From contig DASQIZ010000107.1 in NCBI GenBank assembly GCA_035631315.1, forward strand, positions 62,001-126,000: a stretch of 64,000 nt of DNA. Reading direction: 5' to 3'. This document shows, in pieces, positions 8,862 through 17,529 of this stretch (positions within the stretch are counted from its first letter, which is position 1; the number at the start of each line of letters is the position of its first letter). The notes below the pieces were generated by a model. It did not search any database. It saw only the letters and a program-made list of their open reading frames with translations, and was not told the origin of the DNA. A program made the translations under genes and the position numbers. The DNA is from 40CM-2-70-7 sp035631315 (GTDB lineage: Bacteria > Gemmatimonadota > Gemmatimonadetes > Gemmatimonadales > GWC2-71-9).

Positions 8862-9956
8862 TTACGCCCTGTCGGTGATCCCGGGGCGTTGGTCCGTCGA
8901 CACCGCTTCTTCCATTCCAATGAGCCCCTGCCGCAGCCATCCCCAGAAAATGAGGGACCCCACAATCACGGTCGCGTAACTATTGATGAACCGCCAGACG
9001 AGGGTGTAGCTCGGAATCAGCGCGCGCGGGACGTAAATGGACATTACGACCGTAGAAATGCCCTCCGCCATGCCCGAGCCCCCCGGTGTTGGGGCGAAGT
9101 ACAGGACGAAGGTGATCAGCGTCTGGACCAGCAGGATCTCGACGAAGTCAGCCGGGATGCCGAGGGCGCGCAGCGCCACATAGCCGGCGAGCAGTTTATT
9201 CGCATGGGACGGGGCCGACAGGATGATGGCCGAGAAAGTCGCCAGCCAGCCCTTGGGACTGCCGAAGGCCACAAAGCATTGGTGCCCGTATTCGATCCCC
9301 TCCCGCAGTTGCTCCATCCCGGCGGCGACCCGCCGGCTCCTCTTCCCGACCCGCCCCGCCAGCCAATGGACCAGATCCTTGGCCAACGTCGGGAAGACCA
9401 TCAGGAACAGCATCAGCAGACCCAGCACGACGAACACGCCGAGGGAGATGCGGAACAGGTCGTAGAGTCCGATGCCGAGGACGATGTGGTGTTTTTCGAG
9501 GGACCGGCCGGCACCAAAGACGATGGCCAGGGGGCCGGCGATCGCAAAAAACGCCACCGTCGCGACGAAGGTCATGAAGGTGGCGGTGAAGGCGGCGGGG
9601 AGCCGGACCCCGGCGCGCTTCATGGTGAACATCATGGTCGGTCCGGCACCGGTCTGGAATGGCGTCAGGTAGCCGCCCCAGGCGCTCATGCCCCCCGCCA
9701 CGATCATGTCCCGGAGCCGCACGCCGGGCTGGATGTGCCGTGCGACCACCCAGAGGCGCGTGCCACCCCCGACCCAATCCATCGAGGCGAGGACCAGGCC
9801 GATCGCGATCCAGCGCCAGTGTATGGAAGCGAGGGCGTCGAGGAATGCCCGGAGGTTGTCGCCATAAAAAAGAAGGGCGACGACACCGGCCAGCGAGATG
9901 ATTGCGAACAGGGCGAGTCCCCGGCGGAGGAGCCGAGGGGTCAGGGCGAGCGCCAT
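8862..9956 (-). CDS. Flippase-like membrane protein (LPG synthase TM / UPF0104 family)
   Basis: The 364-residue integral membrane protein has about eight hydrophobic segments, starting with LFAIISLAGVVALLF. The pattern SAWGGYLTPFQTGAGPTMMF and the late APTPGGSGMAEG stretch are typical of the YbhN/AglD family, which corresponds to the membrane part of lysylphosphatidylglycerol synthase. The soluble aminoacyl-transfer domain is absent, so a lipid-transport or flippase-like role is the usual inference. The gene is divergent from uvrA, with only 33 nt between the two starts. Confidence 0.8.
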   Translation of the reverse strand: MALALTPRLLRRGLALFAIISLAGVVALLFYGDNLRAFLDALASIHWRWIAIGLVLASMDWVGGGTRLWVVARHIQPGVRLRDMIVAGGMSAWGGYLTPFQTGAGPTMMFTMKRAGVRLPAAFTATFMTFVATVAFFAIAGPLAIVFGAGRSLEKHHIVLGIGLYDLFRISLGVFVVLGLLMLFLMVFPTLAKDLVHWLAGRVGKRSRRVAAGMEQLREGIEYGHQCFVAFGSPKGWLATFSAIILSAPSHANKLLAGYVALRALGIPADFVEILLVQTLITFVLYFAPTPGGSGMAEGISTVVMSIYVPRALIPSYTLVWRFINSYATVIVGSLIFWGWLRQGLIGMEEAVSTDQRPGITDRA

Positions 9957-9989
9957 GTGACGCCGAAGGTAAGGTTATGTTTAGGGGTT

Positions 9990-12812
9990 ATGCCAGCCCC
10001 TCCCGACCAAGTCGTTCTCCGCAACGTGCGGCAGCACAATCTGAAGGGGATCACCGTCTCCTTGCCGCGCCGGGCCTTCACGGTCGTCACCGGACCGTCC
10101 GGGTCGGGGAAAAGCTCGCTGGCGTTCGACACGCTTTATGCCGAAGGGCAGCGGCGGTACATCGAGTCGCTCTCATCGTACGCCAAGCAGTTCCTGGAAC
10201 GGATGCCGAAGCCCCTGCTCGACTCGCTCGAGGGGCTCTCCCCCGCGGTCGCCATCGAGCAGAAGAACCCCACGACCTCGAGCCGCTCCACCGTGGGCAC
10301 GGCCACCGAGATCTACGACTTCCTGCGACTGCTCTGGGCGCGGACCGGGACCACGTACTGCCGCAATTGCGGGAACGTGGTGAAAGCGGACTCCGTCCAG
10401 GAGGTGGTTGACGGTGTCATCGGGAGCCCTGAAGGACAGGCTGGGGAGTCGGGAGTCGTCGACTCCGTGACGGTCGCGTTTCCGCTGCCTGGAACGGGAG
10501 ACCGGCCAGACGTCGACATCGCCGCTCAACTCAAGGCCGCCGGATTTGTCCGGGTCCAGCTCGATGGCGAGGTCACCCGACTCGATACGGATGACGCCGA
10601 GTCGCGGATTCGGGCAGCGAAAGAAGTCCTGATCCTGGTCGACCGCGTGAACGCGAGTGCCGCCAACCGGGGCCGGCTGACCGACGCCGTGTCCACGGCG
10701 TTCGCCGAGGGTGAGGGGGTCGTACTCCTCCTCACCGACGGCGGGCATCGCCGGCGGTTCTCCGAGCAGCCGGCGTGCTCCAATTGCGGCCGGCCCGCGC
10801 CGGTCCCGACGCCCAACCTGTTCTCCTTTAATAATCCTCGCGGTGCCTGCCCCGGGTGCAACGGGTTCGGTGCCGTCCTGGAGTACGACGAATCCCTGAT
10901 CATCCCCGACCCGGGCCTGTCCCTCGCCGGCGGCGCGCTCGACCCGTGGACCAAACCCCGGTACGAGGGGCGGCGGCGGATTCTGCGCGACGCGGCACGG
11001 AGCCGCGGCGTCTCTCCAGACACGCCCTGGCGCGAGATCCCGAACGCCGACCGCGAATTCTTCCTGCACGGCACCAAGGGCCGGTTCGTCGGCATGTTCC
11101 CCTTCCTCGAGCGCCTCGAGGAAAAGCGGTACAAGCAGTACATCCGCGTGTTTCTGCGGCAGTACCAGCTCGCGAAGACCTGCCCGCAGTGCGGCGGCGG
11201 GCGGCTGCAGCCGGATGCACTCGCGGTAAAGGTGGCGGACAAAACGATCGCGGCGGTGTCCGCGCTGACGGCCAGCGCCCTGACCGTCTGGCTCAAGGAT
11301 CTCGCGCTTCCTGAGTTCCAGCAAACCGTCGCGGACCACATCCTCGAGGAGCTCGTGGCCCGGGTGCAGTTCGTGGTCGACGTGGGCCTGGGATATCTCA
11401 CGCTCGACCGGCAGACCCGCACGCTTTCCGGCGGCGAGGCCCAGCGCATCGCACTCTCCAATGCCCTCGGCGCTCATCTCGTCGACACCTGCTACGTGCT
11501 CGACGAGCCTTCCATCGGACTTCATCCCGGTGACACGGACCGTCTCCTGGGTCTGCTCCGCCGGCTGGCCGATGCCGGCAACACCGTCGTGGTGGTCGAA
11601 CATGACCCGGCGGCCATGGCTGCCGCCGACTACATGGTGGAGCTCGGACCCGGGAGCGGGGAGCATGGGGGACAGGTGGTCTATCAGGGTCCGGCCGCGC
11701 GCGTGCGCGAAGCCGGCACCCTCACCGGCCAGTACCTCTCCGGCGAAAAGCGCATCGGCATCCCGTCGGCGCGGCGGCCCGCGGGGCCCCGGTGGCTGAC
11801 GGTTCGCGGCGCGCGTCTGCACAACCTCGACGGCGTCAACGTCCGCATCCCGCTCGGCACGTTGACGGTCGTGACCGGCGTGTCTGGATCCGGAAAATCC
11901 ACGCTCGTCCACGACGTCATCTACCGGCAGCTCGAATCCCGCATCAAGGGCGGACACACCGCGAAAGAACATCTGGGGGAGGTGGTGGGCGCCGTGACGG
12001 GGTTGGCCGGGTGGGAGCAGATCGCCGACGTCGTGCTGGTGGACCAGAGTCCTATCGGCCGGACCCCCCGGTCGAATCCCGTCACGTACGTGAAAGCGTT
12101 CGACGACCTTCGTGCCCTCTATGCCTCCACACCCCTCGCGCGAGAGCGCGGCTACACACCGAGTACGTTCTCGTTCAACGTCGCGGGCGGACGATGCGAG
12201 GCGTGTGAGGGAGCCGGTCACGTACAGATCGAGATGGTCTTCCTGGCGGACGTGTTCGTCCCCTGCGACATCTGCGGTGGCCGCCGGTACAAGCGTGAGA
12301 TCCTGGACGTGAAAGTCGATGGCCGCTCGATTCACGAGACGCTGCAGCTCACGGTGGATCAGGCGCTGGCGATCTTTCACCGCCAGGGTGGCCTGGCCCG
12401 GACCCTCTGGCACCTCCAGCAAGTCGGGCTCGGCTATCTGCGATTGGGGCAGCCGGCGACGACGCTCTCCGGTGGTGAGGCCCAGCGGCTGAAGATCGCG
12501 CGGGAGCTGGCGTCGGCCGGCGCGAGGTCCCGCCGGGGCCGGAAGTTCTACATTTTGGACGAGCCGACCACCGGGCTGCACCTGGACGACGTCCGCACGC
12601 TCTGCCGGGTGCTCGACCGTCTGGTGGATGCCGGGCACACGGTGCTCGTCATCGAACACCATCTGGATGTCATCAAGCGCGCCGACTGGGTGATCGATCT
12701 GGGACCCGGTGCGGGAGCCGAGGGAGGGCATGTGGTTGCCGAGGGGAATCCGGAGGCGATCGCCAAAACGCGCGGGTCGGTGACCGGCCGTTACCTGGCG
12801 GAGGCGTCGTGA
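9990..12812 (+). CDS. uvrA: Excinuclease ABC subunit A
   Basis: UvrA is the damage-sensing ATPase of nucleotide excision repair. The start at ATG 9990 gives 940 residues, the usual length; the open frame continuing upstream runs antisense through the neighbouring gene. It has two ABC modules, with Walker A GPSGSGKSSL near residue 33 and GVSGSGKSTL near 630, and signatures LSGGEAQRIALS and LSGGEAQRLKIA. Zinc-binding cysteine pairs are present (CRNCG paired with CSNCG, CPQCG, and CEACEGAGH paired with CDICGGR). A short heptamer repeat at 10444-10457 lies in the variable stretch after the first cysteine pair. The stop overlaps the next start by 4 nt. Confidence 0.97.
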   Translation: MPAPPDQVVLRNVRQHNLKGITVSLPRRAFTVVTGPSGSGKSSLAFDTLYAEGQRRYIESLSSYAKQFLERMPKPLLDSLEGLSPAVAIEQKNPTTSSRSTVGTATEIYDFLRLLWARTGTTYCRNCGNVVKADSVQEVVDGVIGSPEGQAGESGVVDSVTVAFPLPGTGDRPDVDIAAQLKAAGFVRVQLDGEVTRLDTDDAESRIRAAKEVLILVDRVNASAANRGRLTDAVSTAFAEGEGVVLLLTDGGHRRRFSEQPACSNCGRPAPVPTPNLFSFNNPRGACPGCNGFGAVLEYDESLIIPDPGLSLAGGALDPWTKPRYEGRRRILRDAARSRGVSPDTPWREIPNADREFFLHGTKGRFVGMFPFLERLEEKRYKQYIRVFLRQYQLAKTCPQCGGGRLQPDALAVKVADKTIAAVSALTASALTVWLKDLALPEFQQTVADHILEELVARVQFVVDVGLGYLTLDRQTRTLSGGEAQRIALSNALGAHLVDTCYVLDEPSIGLHPGDTDRLLGLLRRLADAGNTVVVVEHDPAAMAAADYMVELGPGSGEHGGQVVYQGPAARVREAGTLTGQYLSGEKRIGIPSARRPAGPRWLTVRGARLHNLDGVNVRIPLGTLTVVTGVSGSGKSTLVHDVIYRQLESRIKGGHTAKEHLGEVVGAVTGLAGWEQIADVVLVDQSPIGRTPRSNPVTYVKAFDDLRALYASTPLARERGYTPSTFSFNVAGGRCEACEGAGHVQIEMVFLADVFVPCDICGGRRYKREILDVKVDGRSIHETLQLTVDQALAIFHRQGGLARTLWHLQQVGLGYLRLGQPATTLSGGEAQRLKIARELASAGARSRRGRKFYILDEPTTGLHLDDVRTLCRVLDRLVDAGHTVLVIEHHLDVIKRADWVIDLGPGAGAEGGHVVAEGNPEAIAKTRGSVTGRYLAEAS
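10444..10457. repeat. Heptanucleotide repeat, 2 units (GGGAGTC), inside uvrA
   Basis: Two GGGAGTC units are followed directly by GTCGACTCC, which is partly the inverse sequence. They lie in a linker of UvrA between the first cysteine pair and the DNA-binding insert, where length varies between species. The encoded stretch AGESGVVDS is therefore probably tolerated. Confidence 0.6.
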
Positions 12813-13681
12813 CCAGACGGCAGGCCGACTGGATGCTGGTCTTCACGTGCGCCATCTGGGGACTCTCGTTTCCGACCGTGAAGGTGGCGCTGGCCGACGC
12901 GTCACCTCTGGCGTTCGTCGCGATCCGCTTCGTGCTCGGTGCGCTGATCCTCCTCCCGGGCACCCGCCTCCGCCCAGGTCCCTCGAGCCGCGAGCTCCTC
13001 GCCGGCCTCTTGCTCGGCGCACTCCTCGGCGTGGGATTCGCGACGCAGGCGGTCGGTCTCGCGTACACGACGGCCTCGCGGTCGGCATTCATCGTCGCGA
13101 TGTCGTCGGTGCTGGCGCCCCTGGTCGCGTTCGTCGCCGTCCGGGAAAAGCTCTCGCTCTGGACGCTGGCCGCGCTCGCGCTGGCCACCGCGGGGATCTA
13201 CTTCCTCACCGACCCGGGCGCGGGTGGACTGAACCGCGGGGACATGTGGACGCTGCTCACTGCCATCGTGTTCGGGGCGCAGATCGTGGCGGTGCACGAG
13301 CTGGGGCTGCGCTTCGACATCCGGCGCCTGGTGTTCATCGAGATCGTCGTCGTCGCCCTCGGGGTCGGGATTGCGGCGCCCCTGCTCGAGCCGGTGCGAT
13401 TCGCCATCACGACCCGGTCCCTCCTTGCGCTGGCCTACTGCGGCGTGGCGGCCACCGCGGTCGCGCTGTTGCTCCAGATGCGCGCGCAGAAAGACCTCTC
13501 GTCGGGCCGGGCCGCCTTGCTCTTCTGCACGGAGCCCGTCTTCGCGAGCCTAGCGAGCTGGATGTGGCTGGGAGAGCGGCTCTCGCTGGTGCAGTGGGCC
13601 GGGGGGGCGATGATCGTCGTGGGAATGCTGGTGGCGGAGGCGAAAGTGGCCGTCAGCCATCAGCCGTCAGCGGTCAGTTGA
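12809..13681 (+). CDS. EamA/DMT-family permease
   Basis: This 290-residue protein has ten predicted membrane helices arranged as two EamA repeats (about 5-140 and 150-280). It begins WMLVFTCAIWGLSFPTVKVAL, typical of drug/metabolite transporters. GTG 12809 overlaps the uvrA stop, so it is translated as the second gene of that transcript. The C-terminus (VAVSHQPSAVS) is encoded by four tandem heptanucleotides (13652-13679), so the original gene end may have been altered by repeat expansion. The substrate is unknown. Confidence 0.85.
   Translation: MTRRQADWMLVFTCAIWGLSFPTVKVALADASPLAFVAIRFVLGALILLPGTRLRPGPSSRELLAGLLLGALLGVGFATQAVGLAYTTASRSAFIVAMSSVLAPLVAFVAVREKLSLWTLAALALATAGIYFLTDPGAGGLNRGDMWTLLTAIVFGAQIVAVHELGLRFDIRRLVFIEIVVVALGVGIAAPLLEPVRFAITTRSLLALAYCGVAATAVALLLQMRAQKDLSSGRAALLFCTEPVFASLASWMWLGERLSLVQWAGGAMIVVGMLVAEAKVAVSHQPSAVS
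13652..13679. repeat. Heptanucleotide tandem repeat, 4 units (GTCAGCC-like)
   Basis: Four consecutive 7-mers are visible: GTCAGCC, ATCAGCC, GTCAGCG, GTCAGTT. They form the last codons of the EamA permease and end at its stop codon. The period of 7 shifts frame from unit to unit, so the encoded peptide is not repetitive. Similar 7-bp-period repeats occur in uvrA and ffh in this window. Confidence 0.8.
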
Positions 13682-13715
13682 AGTCGCTGGCCCCCCAGGT
13701 GATATTTCGCGTCCT

Positions 13716-13788
13716 TCCCGAGTAGCTCAGTCGGTAGAGCAGCCGGCTGTTAACCGGCAGGTCGGGGGTTCGAGTCCCTCCTCGGGAG
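13716..13788 (+). tRNA. tRNA-Asn (GTT)
   Basis: This is a complete cloverleaf of 73 nt including discriminator G. The acceptor TCCCGAG pairs with CTCGGGA, the D-arm GCTCAGTCGGTAGAGC is standard, the anticodon stem is GCCGG/CCGGC with loop CTGTTAA (anticodon GTT), and the T-arm is GGGTTCGAGTCCC. No CCA is encoded. It stands alone between the EamA gene and the hybrid kinase. Confidence 0.97.
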
Positions 13789-13802
13789 CTGTCAGATCAT
13801 TG

Positions 13803-13842
13803 AACGGCCTGTTGCCCTGATTTCCCAGGGGAGCAGGCCGTT
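13803..13842 (+). terminator. Strong stem-loop after tRNA-Asn
   Basis: AACGGCCTG (13803-13811) pairs with CAGGCCGTT (13834-13842), and inside it CCCTG pairs with CAGGG. A second small hairpin (CCCCC-GAGC-GGGGG) follows at about 13855-13868. There is no T-run, so if this ends tRNA transcription it is a non-canonical terminator. It could also act on the 5' leader of the kinase gene. Confidence 0.45.
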
Positions 13843-13883
13843 CCCGCTGGACGACCCCCGAGCGGGGGCCTAGTATCCGGCCC

Positions 13884-16757
13884 ATGCCGCGCAAGCCGAA
13901 GGCGCGCCCGCCCACGCCACCGGAAGGGGACCTCCGGGAGGCGGTGTCCCTCCTGACGGCGACGCTCGAATCCACGGCCGACGGGATCCTGGTCGTGAGC
14001 CGTTCCGGGGCGATCACCACCTACAATCAGCGCTTCCTCGAGATGTGGCGCATTCCGCCGACCGTCGCCAAGGCGCGGAATGACGATCAGCTCATCGCCT
14101 TTGTTCTCGACCAGCTGCAGGACCCCAACGCCTTTCTCGCCAAGGTAATGGAGCTGTACGGGCGCCCGGAGGCGGAGAGCCACGACTCCATCTTCTTCAA
14201 GGATGGGCGGATTTTCGACCGGTTCTCGGTCCCTCAGCGGATCGGCCGGGAGGTCGTCGGCCGGGTGTGGAGCTTCCGGGACGTTTCAGACGTGCGGCGG
14301 ACCAGCGAGGAGCTCCGCCGGAATGAGGAGCGCTTCCGCGCTCTGGTGGAGAACAGCTCGGACGTCATCCTGCTGCTCCGCCCCGACGGGACCATCCACT
14401 ACTCCACCGCCGCGGCGTTTCCCATTCTCGGATACGAGGCCGGGGAGAACATCGGCAAGTCGATCTTCGACCTGATCCATCCCGACGACCTGCCCCGGGC
14501 CCGACAGCTCTTCGGAGAGCTCATGCGCCGGCCCGGATACAAGGTGCGGTTGGAGTGCCGGGCCCGGCGGAAGGACGGCGAGTGGGGGAACCTCGAAGCC
14601 GTGGGCGTGAACCGCCTCGACGATCCATCCGTCGAAGCGATCATCGTTACCACGCGCGATATCTCCGATCGCAAGCGCGCGGAGAGGGTGCAGCAGGCGA
14701 CCTATCGCATCGCGGACGCGGCCTCGATCGAGCGCTCGCTCGAAGACCTCCTGCGCGCCATTCACAGCATCGTGGGCGAGCTGATGCCCGCCGACAACTT
14801 CTATGTCGCCCTGCTCGAACCCGACGGTGAGCGCGTCAGCTTCCCCTATTTCGTTGACCGGTTCGACGCATCCTTCGAGCCGCTGCCGCTCGGACGGAAC
14901 CTGACCTCGTACGTCATCCGCTCCGGCCTTCCGCTCCTGGCGACGCCGGACGTGTTCGAGGAGATGGTGCACCGCGGCGACGTGGACGAAGTGGGTGCGC
15001 CGTCCATCGACTGGCTCGGCGTGCCCCTCACGCTCGAGAACCGGACCATCGGCGTCGTGACGGTGCAGACGTATTCCGAGGGGATCCGGCTCACCGAGGC
15101 GGACAAGGAGATCCTCACCTTCGTCTCCGCCCAGATCGCCCGTGCCATCGAACGCCGGCGGGCCCAGGACGCGCTGCGGCAAGCCGAGGAGCGGTATCGC
15201 GCCTTCGTCACCCAATCGACGGAAGCGATCTGGCGGGTGGAACTCGATCACCCCATCCCCATCGACCTCCCCGAGGAGGAGCAGGTCAACCGCCTCTACC
15301 GCGACGCCTATCTGGCGGAGTGCAACGAGGCGATGGTGCACATGTACGGGTTCGAGTCCGTGGATCAGGCGATCGGCGCCCGCCTCGGCAACTTCATCAT
15401 TCAGGAGCACGCCTGGAACCGGGAGACCTGGGGCACCTTCGTACGTACCGGCTACCGGCTGTCCGACATCGAGTCCTTCGAACGGGACCGCTCCGGCGCC
15501 CACAAGATCTTCCTGAATAACCGGGTCGGGATCGTGGACGGGGGCTCGCTGCGCCGCATCTGGGGCACCCAACGGGACGTCACCACCCAGCACCACCTCG
15601 AAGATCAGCTGCGACAGGCACAGAAGATGGAAGCCGTGGGGAGACTCGCCGGGGGGATCGCCCACGACTTCAACAACATCCTCACGGCCATTCTCGGGAC
15701 CTGCTCCCTGATGCAGCGGGACCTGCCTTCCGGCTCGCGATCCCGCGAGGATGTCGACGAAATCCAGCGCTCGGCCACCCGGGCCGCGGGGCTGACCCGC
15801 CAATTGCTCGCCTACTCGCGACGGCAGGTCCTCCAGCCGGAGGTCCTCGATCTCAACGTCGTCGTCAGCGAGATGGACAAGATGCTGCGGCGGCTCATCG
15901 GCGAGGATGTCGACCTCGTCACGATCCTCGGCGAGGATCTCGGGCGGGTGATGGCGGATCCCGGCCAGATCGAGCAGGTCGTGCTGAACCTGGCCGTGAA
16001 CGCCCGCGACGCCATGCCCCAGGGTGGCCGGCTGACCATCCGCACCGCCAACCGTCGAGACACCCCCGTCCCCGGGACGGGAGTCCCGCCGGTGGCGCGG
16101 GTGACGCTGTCGATCACGGACACCGGAATCGGCATGGATGACCGGGTCCGGTCCCACTTGTTCGAGCCGTTTTTCACGACCAAGGAAGTGGGCAAGGGAA
16201 CGGGGCTGGGACTCGCGACGGTCTACGGGATCGTACGTCAGAGCGGCGGGTCAATCTCGGTCGACACGGCGCCGGGCAAAGGAAGCACGTTCACCGTACT
16301 GCTGCCGCGGGTGGAGGAGGGCAGCTTTGTCCGCGTTTCCGCGCCCGCCGCGGCTCCCGCCCCGCCCGACGAGAAGCGTCCGCCGGCGGCCCATATTCTC
16401 CTGGCGGAGGACGAAGCCCGCGTCCGGATCCTGACGCAGCGGGTGCTCGAGGCCGCCGGGTACCGGGTACTATCGGCGACCGACGGCCAGGTGGCGCTGC
16501 AGCTCGCGTCGGACCCTGCCCTGCGTCTCGACCTTCTCGTCACGGATGTAGTCATGCCCGGGATGAGTGGACCCGACCTGGCACGCCGGCTCCGGGAGTC
16601 GCGTCCCGGGCTCCCGGTCGTATACATGTCGGGGTATGCGGATCAGGGCTTGGCACACGAAGCCGCCGCCACGGGGGGCGCCTTCCTCTCCAAGCCCTTC
16701 GAAACGGAAACGCTGGAGCGATTGGTGCAAACGGCGCTCGAAAAGCGGCCTCAATAG
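13884..16757 (+). CDS. Hybrid histidine kinase (PAS-PAS-GAF-PAS-HisKA-HATPase-REC)
   Basis: This 957-residue sensor has no obvious transmembrane segment, so it is probably cytoplasmic. Domains by eye are PAS about 20-140, PAS about 150-265 (ERFRALVENSSDVILLL), GAF about 275-425, PAS about 430-570, a HisKA helix with phospho-acceptor His594 in GGIAHDFNNIL, and a HATPase with NLAVNARDAMP and GTGLGLATVYGIV. A receiver follows at about 835-950 with Asp888 in VTDVVMPGMSG and a conserved Lys in LSKPF. A gene for a single-receiver protein follows 16 nt later, so phosphate may pass on to it. The stimulus is unknown. Confidence 0.93.
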   Translation: MPRKPKARPPTPPEGDLREAVSLLTATLESTADGILVVSRSGAITTYNQRFLEMWRIPPTVAKARNDDQLIAFVLDQLQDPNAFLAKVMELYGRPEAESHDSIFFKDGRIFDRFSVPQRIGREVVGRVWSFRDVSDVRRTSEELRRNEERFRALVENSSDVILLLRPDGTIHYSTAAAFPILGYEAGENIGKSIFDLIHPDDLPRARQLFGELMRRPGYKVRLECRARRKDGEWGNLEAVGVNRLDDPSVEAIIVTTRDISDRKRAERVQQATYRIADAASIERSLEDLLRAIHSIVGELMPADNFYVALLEPDGERVSFPYFVDRFDASFEPLPLGRNLTSYVIRSGLPLLATPDVFEEMVHRGDVDEVGAPSIDWLGVPLTLENRTIGVVTVQTYSEGIRLTEADKEILTFVSAQIARAIERRRAQDALRQAEERYRAFVTQSTEAIWRVELDHPIPIDLPEEEQVNRLYRDAYLAECNEAMVHMYGFESVDQAIGARLGNFIIQEHAWNRETWGTFVRTGYRLSDIESFERDRSGAHKIFLNNRVGIVDGGSLRRIWGTQRDVTTQHHLEDQLRQAQKMEAVGRLAGGIAHDFNNILTAILGTCSLMQRDLPSGSRSREDVDEIQRSATRAAGLTRQLLAYSRRQVLQPEVLDLNVVVSEMDKMLRRLIGEDVDLVTILGEDLGRVMADPGQIEQVVLNLAVNARDAMPQGGRLTIRTANRRDTPVPGTGVPPVARVTLSITDTGIGMDDRVRSHLFEPFFTTKEVGKGTGLGLATVYGIVRQSGGSISVDTAPGKGSTFTVLLPRVEEGSFVRVSAPAAAPAPPDEKRPPAAHILLAEDEARVRILTQRVLEAAGYRVLSATDGQVALQLASDPALRLDLLVTDVVMPGMSGPDLARRLRESRPGLPVVYMSGYADQGLAHEAAATGGAFLSKPFETETLERLVQTALEKRPQ

Positions 16758-16773
16758 ACCGGAGCGATCCACA

Positions 16774-17328
16774 GTGCAGATTCTTATCGTCGAAGACGAG
16801 CCGGTCACGCGGGAAGTCCTGAAGCGGCTGCTGCTGGCGGCCGGACACCAGGTTACGGAAGCCGCGGACGGCGCGGAGGCCTGGACGGTGCTCCAGTCAG
16901 TCCGGATCCCCGTCGTGATTTCCGACTGGGAGATGCCGGAGATGGAGGGCCTCGACTTGTGCAAGAAAATCCGGGGGCGCTCCGGCGAATACACGTACTT
17001 CATCATGCTCACCGCCAAGAGCGGCCGGGCCGAGTACCTTGAAGCAATGGATGGGGGGGTCGATGACTTCCTCGCCAAGCCGCTCGATGCGGTCGACCTG
17101 CAATGCCGGCTTCGGGTGGCCGAACGAATCCTCGGACTGCGAAAGGAAGTCCGACAGCTCGAGGGTCTGCTCCCCATTTGCAGTTACTGCAAGCGGATCC
17201 GAGACGAGCAGGACCATTGGACGTCGATCGAGAGCTATATCGAGGCACGTTCGCGGGCGGAGTTCACGCACGGCATCTGCCCTGACTGCTACAAGAAACA
17301 CATCGAGCCGGTGCTGAATGCCCCCTAG
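16774..17328 (+). CDS. Response regulator with Cys-rich C-terminal extension
   Basis: The start at GTG 16774 (MQILIVEDEP) gives 184 residues. The receiver covers about 1-120, with acidic ED near residue 8, the phospho-acceptor Asp in ISDWEMPEMEG (about 50) and Lys in LAKPLD. After a helical linker comes LLPICSYCKRIRDEQDHW, then GICPDCYKK: two CxxC-type pairs with a conserved tryptophan. This tail is seen at the end of various response regulators and GGDEF proteins and has no known function; it may bind metal. There is no DNA-binding domain. Confidence 0.88.
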   Translation: MQILIVEDEPVTREVLKRLLLAAGHQVTEAADGAEAWTVLQSVRIPVVISDWEMPEMEGLDLCKKIRGRSGEYTYFIMLTAKSGRAEYLEAMDGGVDDFLAKPLDAVDLQCRLRVAERILGLRKEVRQLEGLLPICSYCKRIRDEQDHWTSIESYIEARSRAEFTHGICPDCYKKHIEPVLNAP

Positions 17329-17414
17329 GAAATTCCCAAATGGATGCCGAAGAAACAAGCAGATATCTGACGAAATCGGCGATTGCGTGCTCACTTTTTT
17401 ATGTAAACCATTAT

Positions 17415-17472
17415 TTTACAATTGATTATCACATCACAATACTTGTCCAGTAGCAAAATGTGATTGTATAGC
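17415..17472 (+). promoter_or_regulatory. AT-rich candidate promoter(s) for holB-moaC
   Basis: The 200-nt gap before holB contains a sharp AT-rich patch (about 17390-17475) in an otherwise GC-rich region. Two sigma70-like candidates are TTTACA (17415-17420) with a 17-nt spacer to AATACT (17438-17443), and TTGTCC (17443-17448) with an 18-nt spacer to TATAGC (17467-17472). Both would drive the plus-strand genes. I see no other gene or structure in this gap. Confidence 0.45.
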
Positions 17473-17529
17473 AATGAGTTACGCGATTATTCCCGAGTCG
17501 GCCGGGACCCGCCCGTTAGATTCGTGACG

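Noticed and set aside
8751..9989. N-terminal extension of uvrA by over 400 codons
   Set aside because: The extension is antisense to the flippase-like gene and has no UvrA similarity; family sequence begins at ATG 9990.
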